Shown here piece by piece: positions 44,753-53,747 of a stretch of DNA of 64,000 nucleotides. The stretch spans positions 1,550,001 through 1,614,000 of the forward strand of contig NZ_LR130759.1 of assembly GCF_900292015.1 (NCBI RefSeq). The letters are read 5' to 3'. The position numbers and the translations under genes are program-made. Under the pieces are notes generated by a model that was not told where the DNA came from, did no database searches, and was given only the letters and a program-made list of their open reading frames with translations. Every line of letters starts with the position of its first letter. The first letter of the stretch is position 1. The DNA is from Mycobacterium basiliense (GTDB lineage: Bacteria; Actinomycetota; Actinomycetes; Mycobacteriales; Mycobacteriaceae).

Positions 44753-45376
44753 ATGGCGTCCAACGAGCGCAGAGGTCAACGCGTGGATGGGCGGCGGCTG
44801 CGGTATCAGAACAGGCGCGGCGAAATCCTCGACGCGGTCATGGCCCATTTGTTGGATCACGGGATCAACGGGATGTCGTTTCGCACACTTGCGGCGGCAG
44901 TGGGCGTTTCGCACGTCACGTTGCGCCACCACTTCGGCACCAAGGACGAACTGTTAGTCGAAATCTTTGGCGCGATCGGGTCGCGGGCGCAGATCCCTGA
45001 TCACCTCGCCGCTGACGATGTCGAGGCGCTAGTTCGGCAGATGTGGCAGCGATGGACCGAGCCACAGACTGACCGCCGGGCTCGACTGGTCTTCGAGGCC
45101 TACGGGCAAGCAGTGCGCAACCCAGAGGAGTACCGCGCTTTCCTTGACCGGATTGTCAGCGGCTGGGTCGAAGTCATTCGCCACCATGCTGTGGAAGCTG
45201 GGTGCCCCAGCGACGAGGCCGGTACCTTCGCAACGCTGTTGCTTGCCCAAATGCGCGGACTTCAATTCGACCTTCTTGCAACCGGTGACAGCGCACGCAT
45301 CGGGACGGCGATCGAAAGCGTCATCGACGGCATCCGGCTTCACCGCACCCGATGGGCCAAGGCCGTCAACCGCTGA
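44753..45376 (+). CDS. TetR-family regulator
   Basis: From the ATG at 44753, 207 residues. The DNA-binding part is RRGEILDAVMAHLLDHGING, then MSFRTLAAAVGVSHVTLRHH and FGTKDELLVEIF. The helix-turn-helix LAAAVGVSHVTLRHHFG is canonical. The ligand domain is unassigned. Two strong palindromes lie upstream (44655-44710). No enzyme or transporter gene follows on the same strand before the IS3 element, so any target other than itself may have been displaced. Confidence 0.87.
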   Translation: MASNERRGQRVDGRRLRYQNRRGEILDAVMAHLLDHGINGMSFRTLAAAVGVSHVTLRHHFGTKDELLVEIFGAIGSRAQIPDHLAADDVEALVRQMWQRWTEPQTDRRARLVFEAYGQAVRNPEEYRAFLDRIVSGWVEVIRHHAVEAGCPSDEAGTFATLLLAQMRGLQFDLLATGDSARIGTAIESVIDGIRLHRTRWAKAVNR

Positions 45377-45775
45377 CATCTGACAGGCGCACCATGGACC
45401 TCGACTTTGCACTGATTGTGGCCTTGCTTTACCACGACGGGTCGGCCCTACCGGCTACGGTTCAGTCGAAACACCCACTGTGCCAACGCCGGTCAACATC
45501 GCCGTCGTTACCGAATGGCAACCCAACAACCTCCCCGCCCGGGTGAATCTCCAAGGCGTCGAGGCTGCCCTCACAGGCTGGCACATCTGGGCGCGCCTCA
45601 CCGACAACACAGCCGAACCACCAGTCATCCGGCAGCGCATTCGCGACGCCGGCCGTGGCTGACAGTTCTCGATTGGATGGTGTGCATCGTGGGTCAAGAA
45701 TCTCAAATAAACCCTAGCTCAGTCGATTGGGGTCAGGCCAGTAGCAGCCCGCCCGCGTGGAGGCTCGATAGGATC
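45377..45775. other. Intergenic stretch left of the IS3 element
   Basis: Short frames here have no family resemblance. The last 60-80 bp probably belong to the insertion sequence, but I could not define its inverted repeat by eye. No tRNA 3'-end duplicate (attR-like) was found in it. Confidence 0.4.
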
Positions 45776-46057
45776 GTGGCGACCAGGAAGCGGCACAGTC
45801 CCGAGCAGGTTGTGCACAAGTTGGTGACGGCTGATCGGCTGCTGGCTGAGGGTAAGGACACGGCGGCGGTGTGCCGGGAGCTGGGTGTCTCGCAGGCGAC
45901 ATATCACCGATGGCGCAACCAGTTTGGTGGTTTGAAGTCTGATGATGCCAAACGGCTCAAGAACCTCGAGCGGGAAAACGCCAGGCTCAAGCGATTGTTG
46001 GCCGACGCCGAATTGGAGAAGATCGCGCTGAAGGAGATCGGGAAGGGAAACTTCTAA
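45776..46057 (+). CDS. IS3-family orfA (helix-turn-helix protein)
   Basis: 93 residues from the GTG at 45776. TRKRHSPEQVVHKLVTADRL, then DTAAVCRELGVSQATYHRWR (helix-turn-helix) and NQFGGLKSDDAKRLKNLERE, then a leucine-zipper-like stretch ARLKRLLADAELEKIALKEI. It binds the element ends and is fused to orfB by programmed minus-one frameshifting in active elements. The frame ends with TAA at 46055-46057, overlapping the orfB frame. Confidence 0.9.
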   Translation: MATRKRHSPEQVVHKLVTADRLLAEGKDTAAVCRELGVSQATYHRWRNQFGGLKSDDAKRLKNLERENARLKRLLADAELEKIALKEIGKGNF

Positions 46058-46890
46058 GCCCGGAACGCCGGCGGGCGGCCGTCCGTCATCTCCAGCAGGT
46101 GCTGGGGGTCAGTGAGCGGTTCGCCTGCCGGGTTACCGGGCAGCCCCGTTCTACTCAGCGACACCAACCCACGGCCACCACATCCGACTCCGATGCGACG
46201 TTGCGGGCCTGGCTGCGCGACTACGCGAAGGATCATCCCGGACGCGGGTTCCGGCCGGCCTATCGCGACGCGGTTGCTGAGGGTTGGATGGTCAACCACA
46301 AGAAGATTCAACGACTCTGGCGCGAGGAAGGCCTGCGGGTGCCGCAACGGCGGCGTCTCGATCGGCACTCCAACTCGACGGCACCCCGTTGGACCGCGGC
46401 CGACCGACCCAACCGGGTGTGGGCGGCGGGGTTCCTGTCCTGCATCACTATCGACGGCCGGCCGATCAAGATCATGTCTATTGTCGATGAGCACACCCGC
46501 GAATGCCTGGGCGGACTGATTGTCCGCAGTGTCACCGCCGAAGGCCTCATCACGGTACTCGAAAGACTTGCCGCTGGCCGCGGAACCTATCCGGCGGTGT
46601 TGCGTTGTCACAACGGACCTGAATTAGCCCGGCTGGCAATGGCCGAGTGGGCTGGCCAACATAAAGGTATGCATTTCATCTCGCCTGGTCAGCCCTGGCG
46701 CGATGGCTACGTCGAATGGTTCAACTCCCGCGTTCGCGACGAGTGCCTCAGCGTCAACAGCTTCTGGTCGCTGAACCAGGCCCGGATGGCCATCAACGAC
46801 TGGAAACACCATTACAACCACCACCGACGTCATGCGGTACTTGGCCACTTGCCGCCCGCCCGGTACGCCGCCGCCTGTACCCACCGATAG
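46054..46890 (+). pseudogene. IS3-family orfB integrase with lost DDE residues
   Basis: The frame from 46054 (LSPERRRAAVRHLQQVLGVS) reads an rve integrase without stops to 46890. The usual first Asp in W-A-V-D-F is replaced (WAAGFLSCITIDGRP), and the second Asp in RCDNGPE is His (VLRCHNGPELARL). The Glu is kept (WRDGYVEWFNSRVRDECL). A DDE enzyme with two of three residues gone should be inactive. There are no frameshifts, so the decay is by point changes. I call it a pseudogene on catalytic grounds. Confidence 0.75.
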
Positions 46891-46920
46891 ACGGTCGTTG
46901 AGGCCCAGTCGTTTTGCCTC

Positions 46921-48573
46921 GTGGTTTTACCGGCAAGCTGCCATTCGGCTCAACAGCGTCATGCATGGGTGCAGAATGATTGCGTGCACCCGACCCGGAC
47001 GCCGCACGGTTCGAAAAAGGGCCTGCGCAAAGCCGAGTTGCTGGCGGCCATATCGCTGGCGATCGACCTCGGTCTTGGCCAACCGATGGAACACATGCTT
47101 CGGTCTTCCCTGATCGCGACTCGCATCGCCGAGAAGATGGGTCTGGACGCGGCACAGTGCGCAACGGTGTACTACGCCAACCTGGTGGGATGGATCGGAT
47201 GTCATGCCGATTCCCACGAGCTTTCGGCACTGTTCGGCGACGATATCGCCTTCCGCGCCGACACCTACGGGGTGGATATGGCCGGGCTGCCGTTCCTGCG
47301 TCTCATGGTCAGTCACGTGGGGCGTGGATTGCCGGGTTGGCAGCGCGGCATGCGTTCGGCGGCCTTTGTGCTCACCGCACGCAACCAGGTTGCCAACCTC
47401 ATCAGCTCGCATTGCGCTTCTGCCGGGGTGCTATCCGATCGGATCGGTCTGGCCGAACAGGTCGGAAAGGCATTGGCGTATATCTTCGAGCGCTGGGACG
47501 GCCGGGGGATGCCGAATGGCGCTCGCGGAGAGGATATTCCGATCGAAATCCACATCGTTCACCTGTCCGACGTCATCGAGGTGCACCTGCGGACGGGTGG
47601 CCTGGCGCAGGCGGTCGAGGTCGCCCGGTCCCGGCGTGGCACGCAGTTCAGCCCGGCCGTGGTCGACGTGTTCGAACGCGATGCCGCCGCAATCGTCGAG
47701 GGGCTGCTCGACATTGATGTTTGGACTGCGGCTTTGGCGCAGGCGCCGGATCGCGACCGTACTCTCGTCGGCGATGAGATCGACGAGTTGCTCAGGGCAA
47801 TAGCGGATTTCGTTGATCTCAAGTGTCCGTGTTCGCCGGGCTACTCGAGGAGCATAGCGGACTTGGCGGCCGCCGCGGCCCGACGCCGGGGTATGCCCTC
47901 GGCGGACATTGACTGTTTGTATCGCGCGGGCCTGGTCCACGGCCTCGGCCGGCTAGGCGTATCCACTCAGATCTGGGAGAAGAAGGGGCCGCTCAGTCCC
48001 GCTGAATGGGAGCGGGTACGGATATACCCCTATCTGACCGGACGAATACTGAGCGGCGTCGATGGTCTGGAGTCGGTGGTGTCCGTCGCTACTAAGCAGG
48101 AGGAGCGCATCGATGGGTCCGGGTTTCCCCGGGGGCTCGCCGGGGCCGAATTGACTGCGCACGACCGCTTGCTTGCCGCGGCGGTGGCCTATCGCCAACT
48201 TCTCGAGCAGCATCCACAACGGACCGTTCTCGATCCGCGCCAGGCCGCCGATCAGCTGCGCCGCGAGGCGCGTGACGGACGCCTCGACGCCGAGTCGGTG
48301 GAAGCCGTCTTGGCGGCGGCTGGGCATCCGGCGAGGCGAATGTCCTGGTCAGCTGGGCTCACCGCCCGGGAGGTCGAAGTCCTCCGACTTGTCGCGCAGG
48401 GCCGGTCGAACCGTGACATCGCCGCTGAGTTATTTATCGCCGAGAAGACAGCGCGCAACCACATCGAGCGCGTCTATGCGAAGTTGGGCGTCAACAACCG
48501 CACGCAGGCCAGTCTCGCGGCTATCGATCGGGGTTTGGCAGGCTTTCCGGTCAACGCGGAGGCGGTCCGCTGA
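46921..48573 (+). CDS. LuxR-type regulator with degenerate HD-GYP repeats
   Basis: 550 residues from GTG 46921; GTG 46984 is equally possible, and the IS3 end lies just upstream, so the true N-terminus may be cut. Two HD-GYP-like halves can be seen: [20 protein letters not shown] with [20 protein letters not shown], and [20 protein letters not shown] with [20 protein letters not shown]. The second HD reads HG and both GYP motifs are altered. Residues about 480-540 are a LuxR helix-turn-helix ([20 protein letters not shown], then [20 protein letters not shown]). It may sense a ligand with HD domains and regulate the following ABC gene. Confidence 0.85.
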   Translation: MVLPASCHSAQQRHAWVQNDCVHPTRTPHGSKKGLRKAELLAAISLAIDLGLGQPMEHMLRSSLIATRIAEKMGLDAAQCATVYYANLVGWIGCHADSHELSALFGDDIAFRADTYGVDMAGLPFLRLMVSHVGRGLPGWQRGMRSAAFVLTARNQVANLISSHCASAGVLSDRIGLAEQVGKALAYIFERWDGRGMPNGARGEDIPIEIHIVHLSDVIEVHLRTGGLAQAVEVARSRRGTQFSPAVVDVFERDAAAIVEGLLDIDVWTAALAQAPDRDRTLVGDEIDELLRAIADFVDLKCPCSPGYSRSIADLAAAAARRRGMPSADIDCLYRAGLVHGLGRLGVSTQIWEKKGPLSPAEWERVRIYPYLTGRILSGVDGLESVVSVATKQEERIDGSGFPRGLAGAELTAHDRLLAAAVAYRQLLEQHPQRTVLDPRQAADQLRREARDGRLDAESVEAVLAAAGHPARRMSWSAGLTAREVEVLRLVAQGRSNRDIAAELFIAEKTARNHIERVYAKLGVNNRTQASLAAIDRGLAGFPVNAEAVR

Positions 48574-48722
48574 CGCGCAGCAAAGCCTTACCCGCCGACT
48601 GCCGCGCGCTAAGACATGTGGCGCCCGCGACTTTGAGGCAAACGCCTCATGCAATCAGTGCGGCCACCGACCGATGATCAGGTCCTGACAACGCGATTCA
48701 GGAATCACGGAGGGTTACCCAC

Positions 48723-50459
48723 ATGACCGAATTGGTGGTTCACCCACCGGCAATCGAGAACTTCGCGGCGATGTCGTCGGGCCTGCCCGCAGCGCCAGTC
48801 AGCGGGCGGGTCGATGCAGTCAACGTGAGCCGGCGGGTCGGTGGGCGGCAGATCGTGCACCCGCTGTCACTCTCGATAGAACCGGGCGAGTTGGTTGCAG
48901 TAGCTGGCGGCAGTGGCGCCGGGAAAACCACATTGCTGGAGATCCTGGCGGGATTGCAGCCACCGTCGGCCGGGAAGGTTCGGCACCATGGCATCGCTAT
49001 TGGTGCCCGAGCGGATGCGGATACCCGTATCGGCTTTGTGCCACAGGACGACATCATCCACCTCGAAATGCCCCTGCGTCGCACGCTGCGTTACGCGGCC
49101 CGGCTACGGCTCCCCGCCGGCACATCTGCGGCCGAGGCCGATCGTGTGGTCGAAGAGACCATGCGTGACCTCGATCTAGCTGATCGGGCCGAGGCTCCCA
49201 TTAGGGAACTGTCCGGCGGCCAGCGCAAGCGCGCCAGCATCGCCGTCGAACTACTCACCCGGCCGCGGCTCTTCTTCCTCGACGAACCCACCTCCGGGCT
49301 GGACCCATCGACCGCGGCCGATGTGATGCGGTTGCTGCGCAGGCTTAGCGAGCGCGGGGTCACTGTCGTGCTCACCACGCACGAACCGGAGGGCATCGAT
49401 CGGTGTGACCGAGTGGTGTTCCTGGCGCGCGACGGCCACCTGGCATTCAGCGGAAGCCCGGCCGAGGCCCGGCGCTACTTCGGTGTGGACACCCTCGCGG
49501 GCGTGTACGAGCGGCTGGCTGGTGAGCACACCCCGGTCATCTGGGCGGAGCGATTTGCGATCAGTTCGGCACGACACCAGCCCGACGCGGCGCCGCCGCG
49601 CCCGGCAGCCCGAGTCACCCGGTCGCGCGTCCAGCGCACCGGCATGGTGCGGCAGTGGTGGTTGCTCACCCGCCGCAATGTTGATGTGCTGTGCCGCAAC
49701 CGGCTGACTGTGGCCGTCCTGCTCGGTTCGCCGGTGCTGGTCACGGCGATGATGGCGACGCTGTTCGAACGCGGCGCGTTCGATCCGGGTGGCGCTGCCG
49801 ACATCGGCCCGGCCCAAATGGTTTTCTGGGTCGCGTTCGACGGCTTTTTCTTCGGCCTTACCTACGGTCTACTCCAGATCGTCGGAGAGATCGCCGTCTT
49901 CCGGCGGGAGCGTCTGGCCGGGCTCGGCGTGGGCGCCTACGTGGCGTCCAAGATCACCGCCCTGCTTCCGGTGCTGGCCGCGATGAATGCGGTGTTGCTC
50001 GCGGTGTTGCGGGTGCTCGGCCGGCTGCCCGCGGCCGGTTGGCACGTCTATGCTTTGCTGTTCGCCACGATGGTCATCGAAGCGACCTCGGCGCTGGCGC
50101 TGGGCCTGCTCGCCTCGGCCGCCGTGCACAACGCCGCCCAGGCCGCCCTGGCTCTGCCCATGCTTTGCTTCCCGCAGGTCTTGTTCGGTGGCGCCATCGT
50201 CCCCGTTGACAAGATGGCTTTCCCGGGACGGTTGATCAGTCTTGGCCTCGCCAACCGCCACGCCTTCGAAGCACTGGGGCGCGACCTGGATCTAGACCGG
50301 TTTGCTGCCGCGCTGCCGGCCATCTCCGTCTACCGCGAGTCATTCACCGGCGGCACCGGCCCGAATCTCGTTGCGCTGGCGTCGTTTGCCGTTGTCCTCA
50401 CGCTGGCAACGGTGTGGGTCCTGGACCGGCGTTCCCGTTACAACGGATCCAGGCGATGA
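48723..50459 (+). CDS. ABCG-like exporter half transporter
   Basis: A 578-residue protein with nucleotide-binding and membrane domains in one chain. Walker A is AVAGGSGAGKTTLLEILAGL, the signature is LSGGQRKRASIAVELLTRP, and Walker B is LFFLDEPTSGLDPSTAADVM. After residue 310 there are six membrane segments of the ABC2 type (VAVLLGSPVLVTAMMATLF to LVALASFAVVLTLATVWVLD). The order NBD-TMD and the KxASI signature fit the ABCG/WHITE type, as in Rv1747 without its FHA domains. It probably works as a homodimer exporting a lipid or drug. The ATG has CGGAGGG upstream. Confidence 0.88.
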   Translation: MTELVVHPPAIENFAAMSSGLPAAPVSGRVDAVNVSRRVGGRQIVHPLSLSIEPGELVAVAGGSGAGKTTLLEILAGLQPPSAGKVRHHGIAIGARADADTRIGFVPQDDIIHLEMPLRRTLRYAARLRLPAGTSAAEADRVVEETMRDLDLADRAEAPIRELSGGQRKRASIAVELLTRPRLFFLDEPTSGLDPSTAADVMRLLRRLSERGVTVVLTTHEPEGIDRCDRVVFLARDGHLAFSGSPAEARRYFGVDTLAGVYERLAGEHTPVIWAERFAISSARHQPDAAPPRPAARVTRSRVQRTGMVRQWWLLTRRNVDVLCRNRLTVAVLLGSPVLVTAMMATLFERGAFDPGGAADIGPAQMVFWVAFDGFFFGLTYGLLQIVGEIAVFRRERLAGLGVGAYVASKITALLPVLAAMNAVLLAVLRVLGRLPAAGWHVYALLFATMVIEATSALALGLLASAAVHNAAQAALALPMLCFPQVLFGGAIVPVDKMAFPGRLISLGLANRHAFEALGRDLDLDRFAAALPAISVYRESFTGGTGPNLVALASFAVVLTLATVWVLDRRSRYNGSRR

Positions 50460-50832
50460 CGATACCGCGCAATCCGCCCGGTGGCCTTCCCGCGGGTTTA
50501 CGAGGCGAACGGCGCCATCCGAACTGGCCGCCGGTGCGACGGGCCCAGGCGAGCCCCCGAGGCGTTGTGGATCGGGGTGTGGTCAATCCTCATTGGAGAC
50601 ATCCTTCCAGCGCACCGGACATCAATAGTGAACCGTTGTGCCGCAAACCAAGTGGGATCAGGGCAGAGAATATTTCAGCGCGGAATGCGACCGGTGGGCC
50701 AGCGGTGGTCAGACAAGTCGGATCGGCGAGCAGTGCCATGGTCTTACCTTCCAATAGCTGGCAATATCGTTCGAACACGTTCGTTGACTTGATCGTCAAG
50801 CCGAGCTGCTTTGCCCGAAGGAGGCGGTGACC
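50460..50832. other. Intergenic stretch, no supported gene
   Basis: No frame here has a recognisable domain. It holds the promoter region of the hemerythrin lipoprotein gene. I saw no clear palindrome or terminator. Confidence 0.45.
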
Positions 50833-51558
50833 GTGACCGAACGGGTGGTGCTCGCCGGGGGACGACGTCAGCTCTTGGCGATGTCGGCCGCGGCCGTCGG
50901 CGGGTTGGTCCTGTCGGCATGTGCGGGGTCCAAGCCGGCACCCCATCAGCCGGGTGGGACGGGCGCGCAGGAGCAGGAAGTGCCAGTCACGCCGCCGGAA
51001 GACTTGATGCGCGAGCACGGGGTGCTCAAGCGGGTTTTGCTGGTCTACCGCGAGGGGATCGGCCGCCTGCAGGCAGGCGATCAAGGGTCGGCTCCAGCGC
51101 TGAACGCCGCCGCCGGCATCATTCGAAGCTTCATCGAGGACTATCACGAAGGCCTCGAGGAACAATACGTGTTTCCCACGCTCGAAAAGGTGGGCAAGCT
51201 GGCCGATATCACCGCGGTATTGCGCACTCAGCATCAGCGCGGCCGTGCGCTCACCGATCGGATCCTTTCCGCGACCGGAGCGTCGGCGCTCAATCGGCGT
51301 GCATTACAAGACTCGGTGCAAGACATGATGGCGTTCGTCCGAATGTATGAGCCGCACGAAGCTCGCGAAGACACGGTCGTCTTTCCTGCCCTACGCGCTG
51401 TGGTGGCCGCACCGGAGCTTTGGGCGATGGCCGAGACTTTCGAAGAGGAAGAGCACAGGCGATTTGGCGCGCGCGGATTTGACGATGTGGTTGATCAAGT
51501 CGCCGACATCGAAAAGACGCTGGGCATATACGATCTGGCCCAATTCACGCCCACCTAG
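50833..51558 (+). CDS. Hemerythrin-like lipoprotein
   Basis: From the GTG at 50833 (AAGGAGG eight bases upstream), 241 residues. The leader has a Gly-Arg-Arg start (AGGRRQLLAMSAAAVGGLVL) and a lipobox LSAC, so it is exported, perhaps by Tat, and lipidated. The mature domain is a four-helix HHE hemerythrin: EDLMREHGVLKRVLLVYREG, RSFIEDYHEGLEEQYVFPTL, LRTQHQRGRALTDRI and MYEPHEAREDTVVFPALRAV contribute His, Glu and Asp ligands for a di-iron centre. It may bind O2 or NO at the cell surface. It has its own ribosome site 370 bp after the ABC gene. Confidence 0.87.
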   Translation: MTERVVLAGGRRQLLAMSAAAVGGLVLSACAGSKPAPHQPGGTGAQEQEVPVTPPEDLMREHGVLKRVLLVYREGIGRLQAGDQGSAPALNAAAGIIRSFIEDYHEGLEEQYVFPTLEKVGKLADITAVLRTQHQRGRALTDRILSATGASALNRRALQDSVQDMMAFVRMYEPHEAREDTVVFPALRAVVAAPELWAMAETFEEEEHRRFGARGFDDVVDQVADIEKTLGIYDLAQFTPT

Positions 51559-51606
51559 CAGCGAGCGATCTGGGCGCTGACTTCGGCCGTTCGCGATTTG
51601 TGCGCG

Positions 51607-51855
51607 TTACATTTCGCAGCGTTCGTGGGGCTCGGGGTCGTAGCAAGTCACCGTCCCGTGCGGGCAGCGGGGAAGCGGGGCTCGGTCGGTTTTCCGCCAG
51701 CCCCGCCGCAGTAGCCTGCGGGCCAGGTAACGTGCCGCTACCACCCCCTGCTCGCGGTCATACCGCGGGCCGGAGTGCTCGATGCCGTAATAGATGTCGT
51801 ACACGTCGTAGGCGAGCGCATCGATGAGTTCACTAACTTCACGTGGCGTGCTCAT
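51607..51855 (-). CDS. Small cysteine-containing protein, unknown
   Basis: 82 residues. STPREVSELIDALAYDVYDI and YYGIEHSGPRYDREQGVVAA form a helical N-terminal part; the end LPRCPHGTVTCYDPEPHERC has three Cys and two His and could hold a zinc ion. The C-terminal block is separated from the helices by a basic RRLLRRGWRK stretch. I do not recognise the family. The CATACAT/ATGTATG palindrome 119 bp upstream may control it. Confidence 0.55.
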   Translation of the reverse strand: MSTPREVSELIDALAYDVYDIYYGIEHSGPRYDREQGVVAARYLARRLLRRGWRKTDRAPLPRCPHGTVTCYDPEPHERCEM

Positions 51856-51973
51856 GTCCTAGGAGTTCCCGATCCGACCGGACGGGAATCTTCTCGTTGG
51901 GCCGGAAAATGAGCTCTCAGGCGGCGCCTTCGCGGACGGCACCAGGAGTAGGCAGCGACGAAACCGACATCAA

Positions 51974-51999
51974 CATACATATATATAGACTAATGTATG
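51974..51999. promoter_or_regulatory. Palindrome in an A+T-rich patch
   Basis: CATACAT and ATGTATG arms flank a 12-base A+T-rich spacer (ATATATAGACTA). This is the most A+T-rich spot in the neighbourhood. It lies between the 82-codon gene and the 3' end of the mmr repressor, where it could drive the former. Only the arms are firm. Confidence 0.5.
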
Positions 52000-52072
52000 G
52001 TGATAGCACGGCCGGGGCTCGGGCGTGGCGGCTGCGGGTCGTTGTGGGGCGCGCCTACGCGCCGACCCGCGC

Positions 52073-52648
52073 CTACGTGGGTTGGGTCGGCCCGGCGTCG
52101 GCGGACAGCCTGGCTATAGCATCGATGAGCGCATCGATGCTCAACGGGGTATCGGTGATCAGCGCGTGCACCGTGGCACCGTCGAGGAATATGGTGACGG
52201 CCTGGGCGGCCCGTGGGCCGATGTGTGGTTCCAGCAGCGAGATGAGGCCCTGCGACCACAACTGGGCCAGGGATTGCAACTCCGGTCGATGGCTTGCCGC
52301 GACGTACAGCTCGTTGAGCGTGCGATAGCTGTCCAAGTCCGTCAGGTACTCGGCGCTGAGTCGGGCCAGGGTGGCCGGTAGGTCGGCGCTCCGGTCGAGT
52401 TCGCGCCGCCACTGTTCTAACCAGTCGGTGGTGCTCGTCGCGACGTGTGCGAGAGCGGCTTCCCGCAGCGCATCAAGGTCACTGAAGTAATAGGTCGTCG
52501 AGCCGACCGGCACGTCGGCCTCCGCCGCGACCCGGCGGTGCGTGAGTTCGCCGAGGCCATGCCGGGCGATCAGGCGTCCGGCCGCCTCGATGATGGCCTG
52601 CCGCCGACCGGCCGGGTCGCGGGGACGGCGCTCGGCCTCCCCGGTCAA
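52073..52648 (-). CDS. TetR-family repressor of mmr (Rv3066-like)
   Basis: From the TTG at 52648, which overlaps the mmr stop as TTGA, 191 residues. RRPRDPAGRRQAIIEAAGRL, then LTHRRVAAEADVPVGSTTYY and FSDLDALREAALAHV give a TetR domain whose sequence follows Rv3066. The C-terminal part (RTLNELYVAASHRPELQSLA, then FLDGATVHALITDTPLSIDA) holds the multidrug pocket in the known structure of Rv3066. It represses mmr and itself from the TGTACA operators at 52982-53009. The much longer open frame upstream is not part of the gene. Confidence 0.93.
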   Translation of the reverse strand: MTGEAERRPRDPAGRRQAIIEAAGRLIARHGLGELTHRRVAAEADVPVGSTTYYFSDLDALREAALAHVATSTTDWLEQWRRELDRSADLPATLARLSAEYLTDLDSYRTLNELYVAASHRPELQSLAQLWSQGLISLLEPHIGPRAAQAVTIFLDGATVHALITDTPLSIDALIDAIARLSADAGPTQPT

Positions 52649-52968
52649 TGGGCACCGGCAAAGTTCAAGGTGAGAACCCCGCCGACGATCAGGCCCACCC
52701 CGACGACCTTGGTCACCGACATCGACGAGCCGAGGAACAGCACGGCAATCAGCACGATCGCGGCCGTGCCGATCGCGGACCACAGGGCATAGGCGACGTC
52801 GGTCTGCATGCCGCGTGCGATCGACAAGGCGAGCAGTGCAAAGGAGATGCCGTAGCCGACCAGGCAGATCAGGGTCGGCCATAGCCGAGCGAAGCCCTCG
52901 GTACTCTTCAGCAGGCTGGTGGCGGCCACCTCGGCAGAGATTGCGCACAACAGCAACAGATAAGCCAC
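52645..52968 (-). CDS. mmr: Small multidrug resistance efflux protein Mmr
   Basis: From the GTG at 52968 (AGGAGGAG upstream), 107 residues, the length of Rv3065. Four helices: YLLLLCAISAEVAATSLLKS with the essential Glu in the first, then LICLVGYGISFALLALSIAR, TDVAYALWSAIGTAAIVLIA and VVGVGLIVGGVLTLNFAGAH. It exports quaternary cations in exchange for protons as an antiparallel dimer. It is first in the operon with its repressor. Confidence 0.95.
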   Translation of the reverse strand: MAYLLLLCAISAEVAATSLLKSTEGFARLWPTLICLVGYGISFALLALSIARGMQTDVAYALWSAIGTAAIVLIAVLFLGSSMSVTKVVGVGLIVGGVLTLNFAGAH

Positions 52969-52981
52969 GACTCCTCCTATG

Positions 52982-53009
52982 TGTACAAATGTACATGTAC
53001 AAATGTACA
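52982..53009. promoter_or_regulatory. Tandem mmr operator
   Basis: Two abutting copies of TGTACAAATGTACA. Each copy is TGTACA-AA-TGTACA, palindromic in its arms. It ends 14 bp upstream of the mmr start. This fits the published repressor site type upstream of mmr in M. tuberculosis. Confidence 0.85.
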
Positions 53010-53098
53010 TCACTGGCGCGCCTCGGCCTACCGGCGCGGCTGGGCCGAGGTGTGGGATAGGAGACACTGGACCACATCGGCGACACCGGGAGGTTGGC

Positions 53099-53527
53099 AT
53101 GACGACGAATCTCAGCGACCGTCTGGCTCGGTATTCGCCGGCCGTGCTGAGTCTGTTTCGGTTCGTCTACGGGTTGCTGTTCGCGGGGTTCGGCTCGACG
53201 ATCCTCTTCGGCTGGCCCACCCACCTGCCGCATCCGGTCTCGGCCGGATCCTGGCCGACTTGGTATTCGGGTGTGATCGAACTCGTCACCGGATTGCTCG
53301 TCGCGGTCGGCCTGTGTACCCGCGCCGCGGCGTTTCTTGCCTCCGGAGTGATGGCGGTCGCGTATTTCTGGATCCATCAACCACGCACGCTCTGGCCTAT
53401 CGGTGATCCCCCGGAAGGCAATGGTGGAGCTCTGGCCATCCTGTTTTGCTTCGGGTTCTTCCTGTTGGTCTTCGCTGGACCGGGTAGGTATGCGCTCGAC
53501 GCCCGGCGGCGTCGCGGCCGAACGTGA
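53099..53527 (+). CDS. DoxX-like small membrane protein (Rv3064c-like)
   Basis: From the ATG at 53099 (GGGAGG upstream), 142 residues. Four helices with SLFRFVYGLLFAGFGSTILF, WYSGVIELVTGLLVAVGLCT and AAFLASGVMAVAYFWIHQPR. The L-R-F and ELxxGLLL patterns fit the DoxX family, which in mycobacteria can form membrane oxidoreductase complexes with SodA and thiosulfate sulfurtransferase. It is divergent from mmr, so the TGTACA operator may affect it as well. Confidence 0.82.
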   Translation: MTTNLSDRLARYSPAVLSLFRFVYGLLFAGFGSTILFGWPTHLPHPVSAGSWPTWYSGVIELVTGLLVAVGLCTRAAAFLASGVMAVAYFWIHQPRTLWPIGDPPEGNGGALAILFCFGFFLLVFAGPGRYALDARRRRGRT

Positions 53528-53747
53528 CAAGAGGCCCGCGGGACGGCGTCCTTCGGGTCGAAGCTGGTACCGGCGGTGAACCTTTCCCATTGGGCCATCG
53601 CGCTCGCGTGCCGCGAGGCGATGTAGTGGTGCCGCGCCCGCCTCGGCCGGATCGCTGAGCCCAGCCCGGTCGAACAACCCGTGATAGGCCAACTGGGCAT
53701 GGCGGAGTCTGCTTCGGATCGCTGGCCTTGCCGAACCGCGTCAACAC

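Larger units (their letters stand above)
45776..46890 (+). mobile_element. IS3-family element, degenerate
   Basis: Two overlapping frames in the IS3 arrangement, orfA (45776-46057) and orfB (46054-46890, minus-one frame). orfA is intact, but orfB has lost two catalytic residues, so the element should not move by itself. The coordinates given cover the coding part only. Terminal repeats were not resolved. Confidence 0.85.

Noticed and set aside
52649..53692. N-terminal extension of the mmr repressor frame
   Set aside because: It overlaps mmr and the operator in another frame. The TTG start overlapping the mmr stop gives the normal repressor length.
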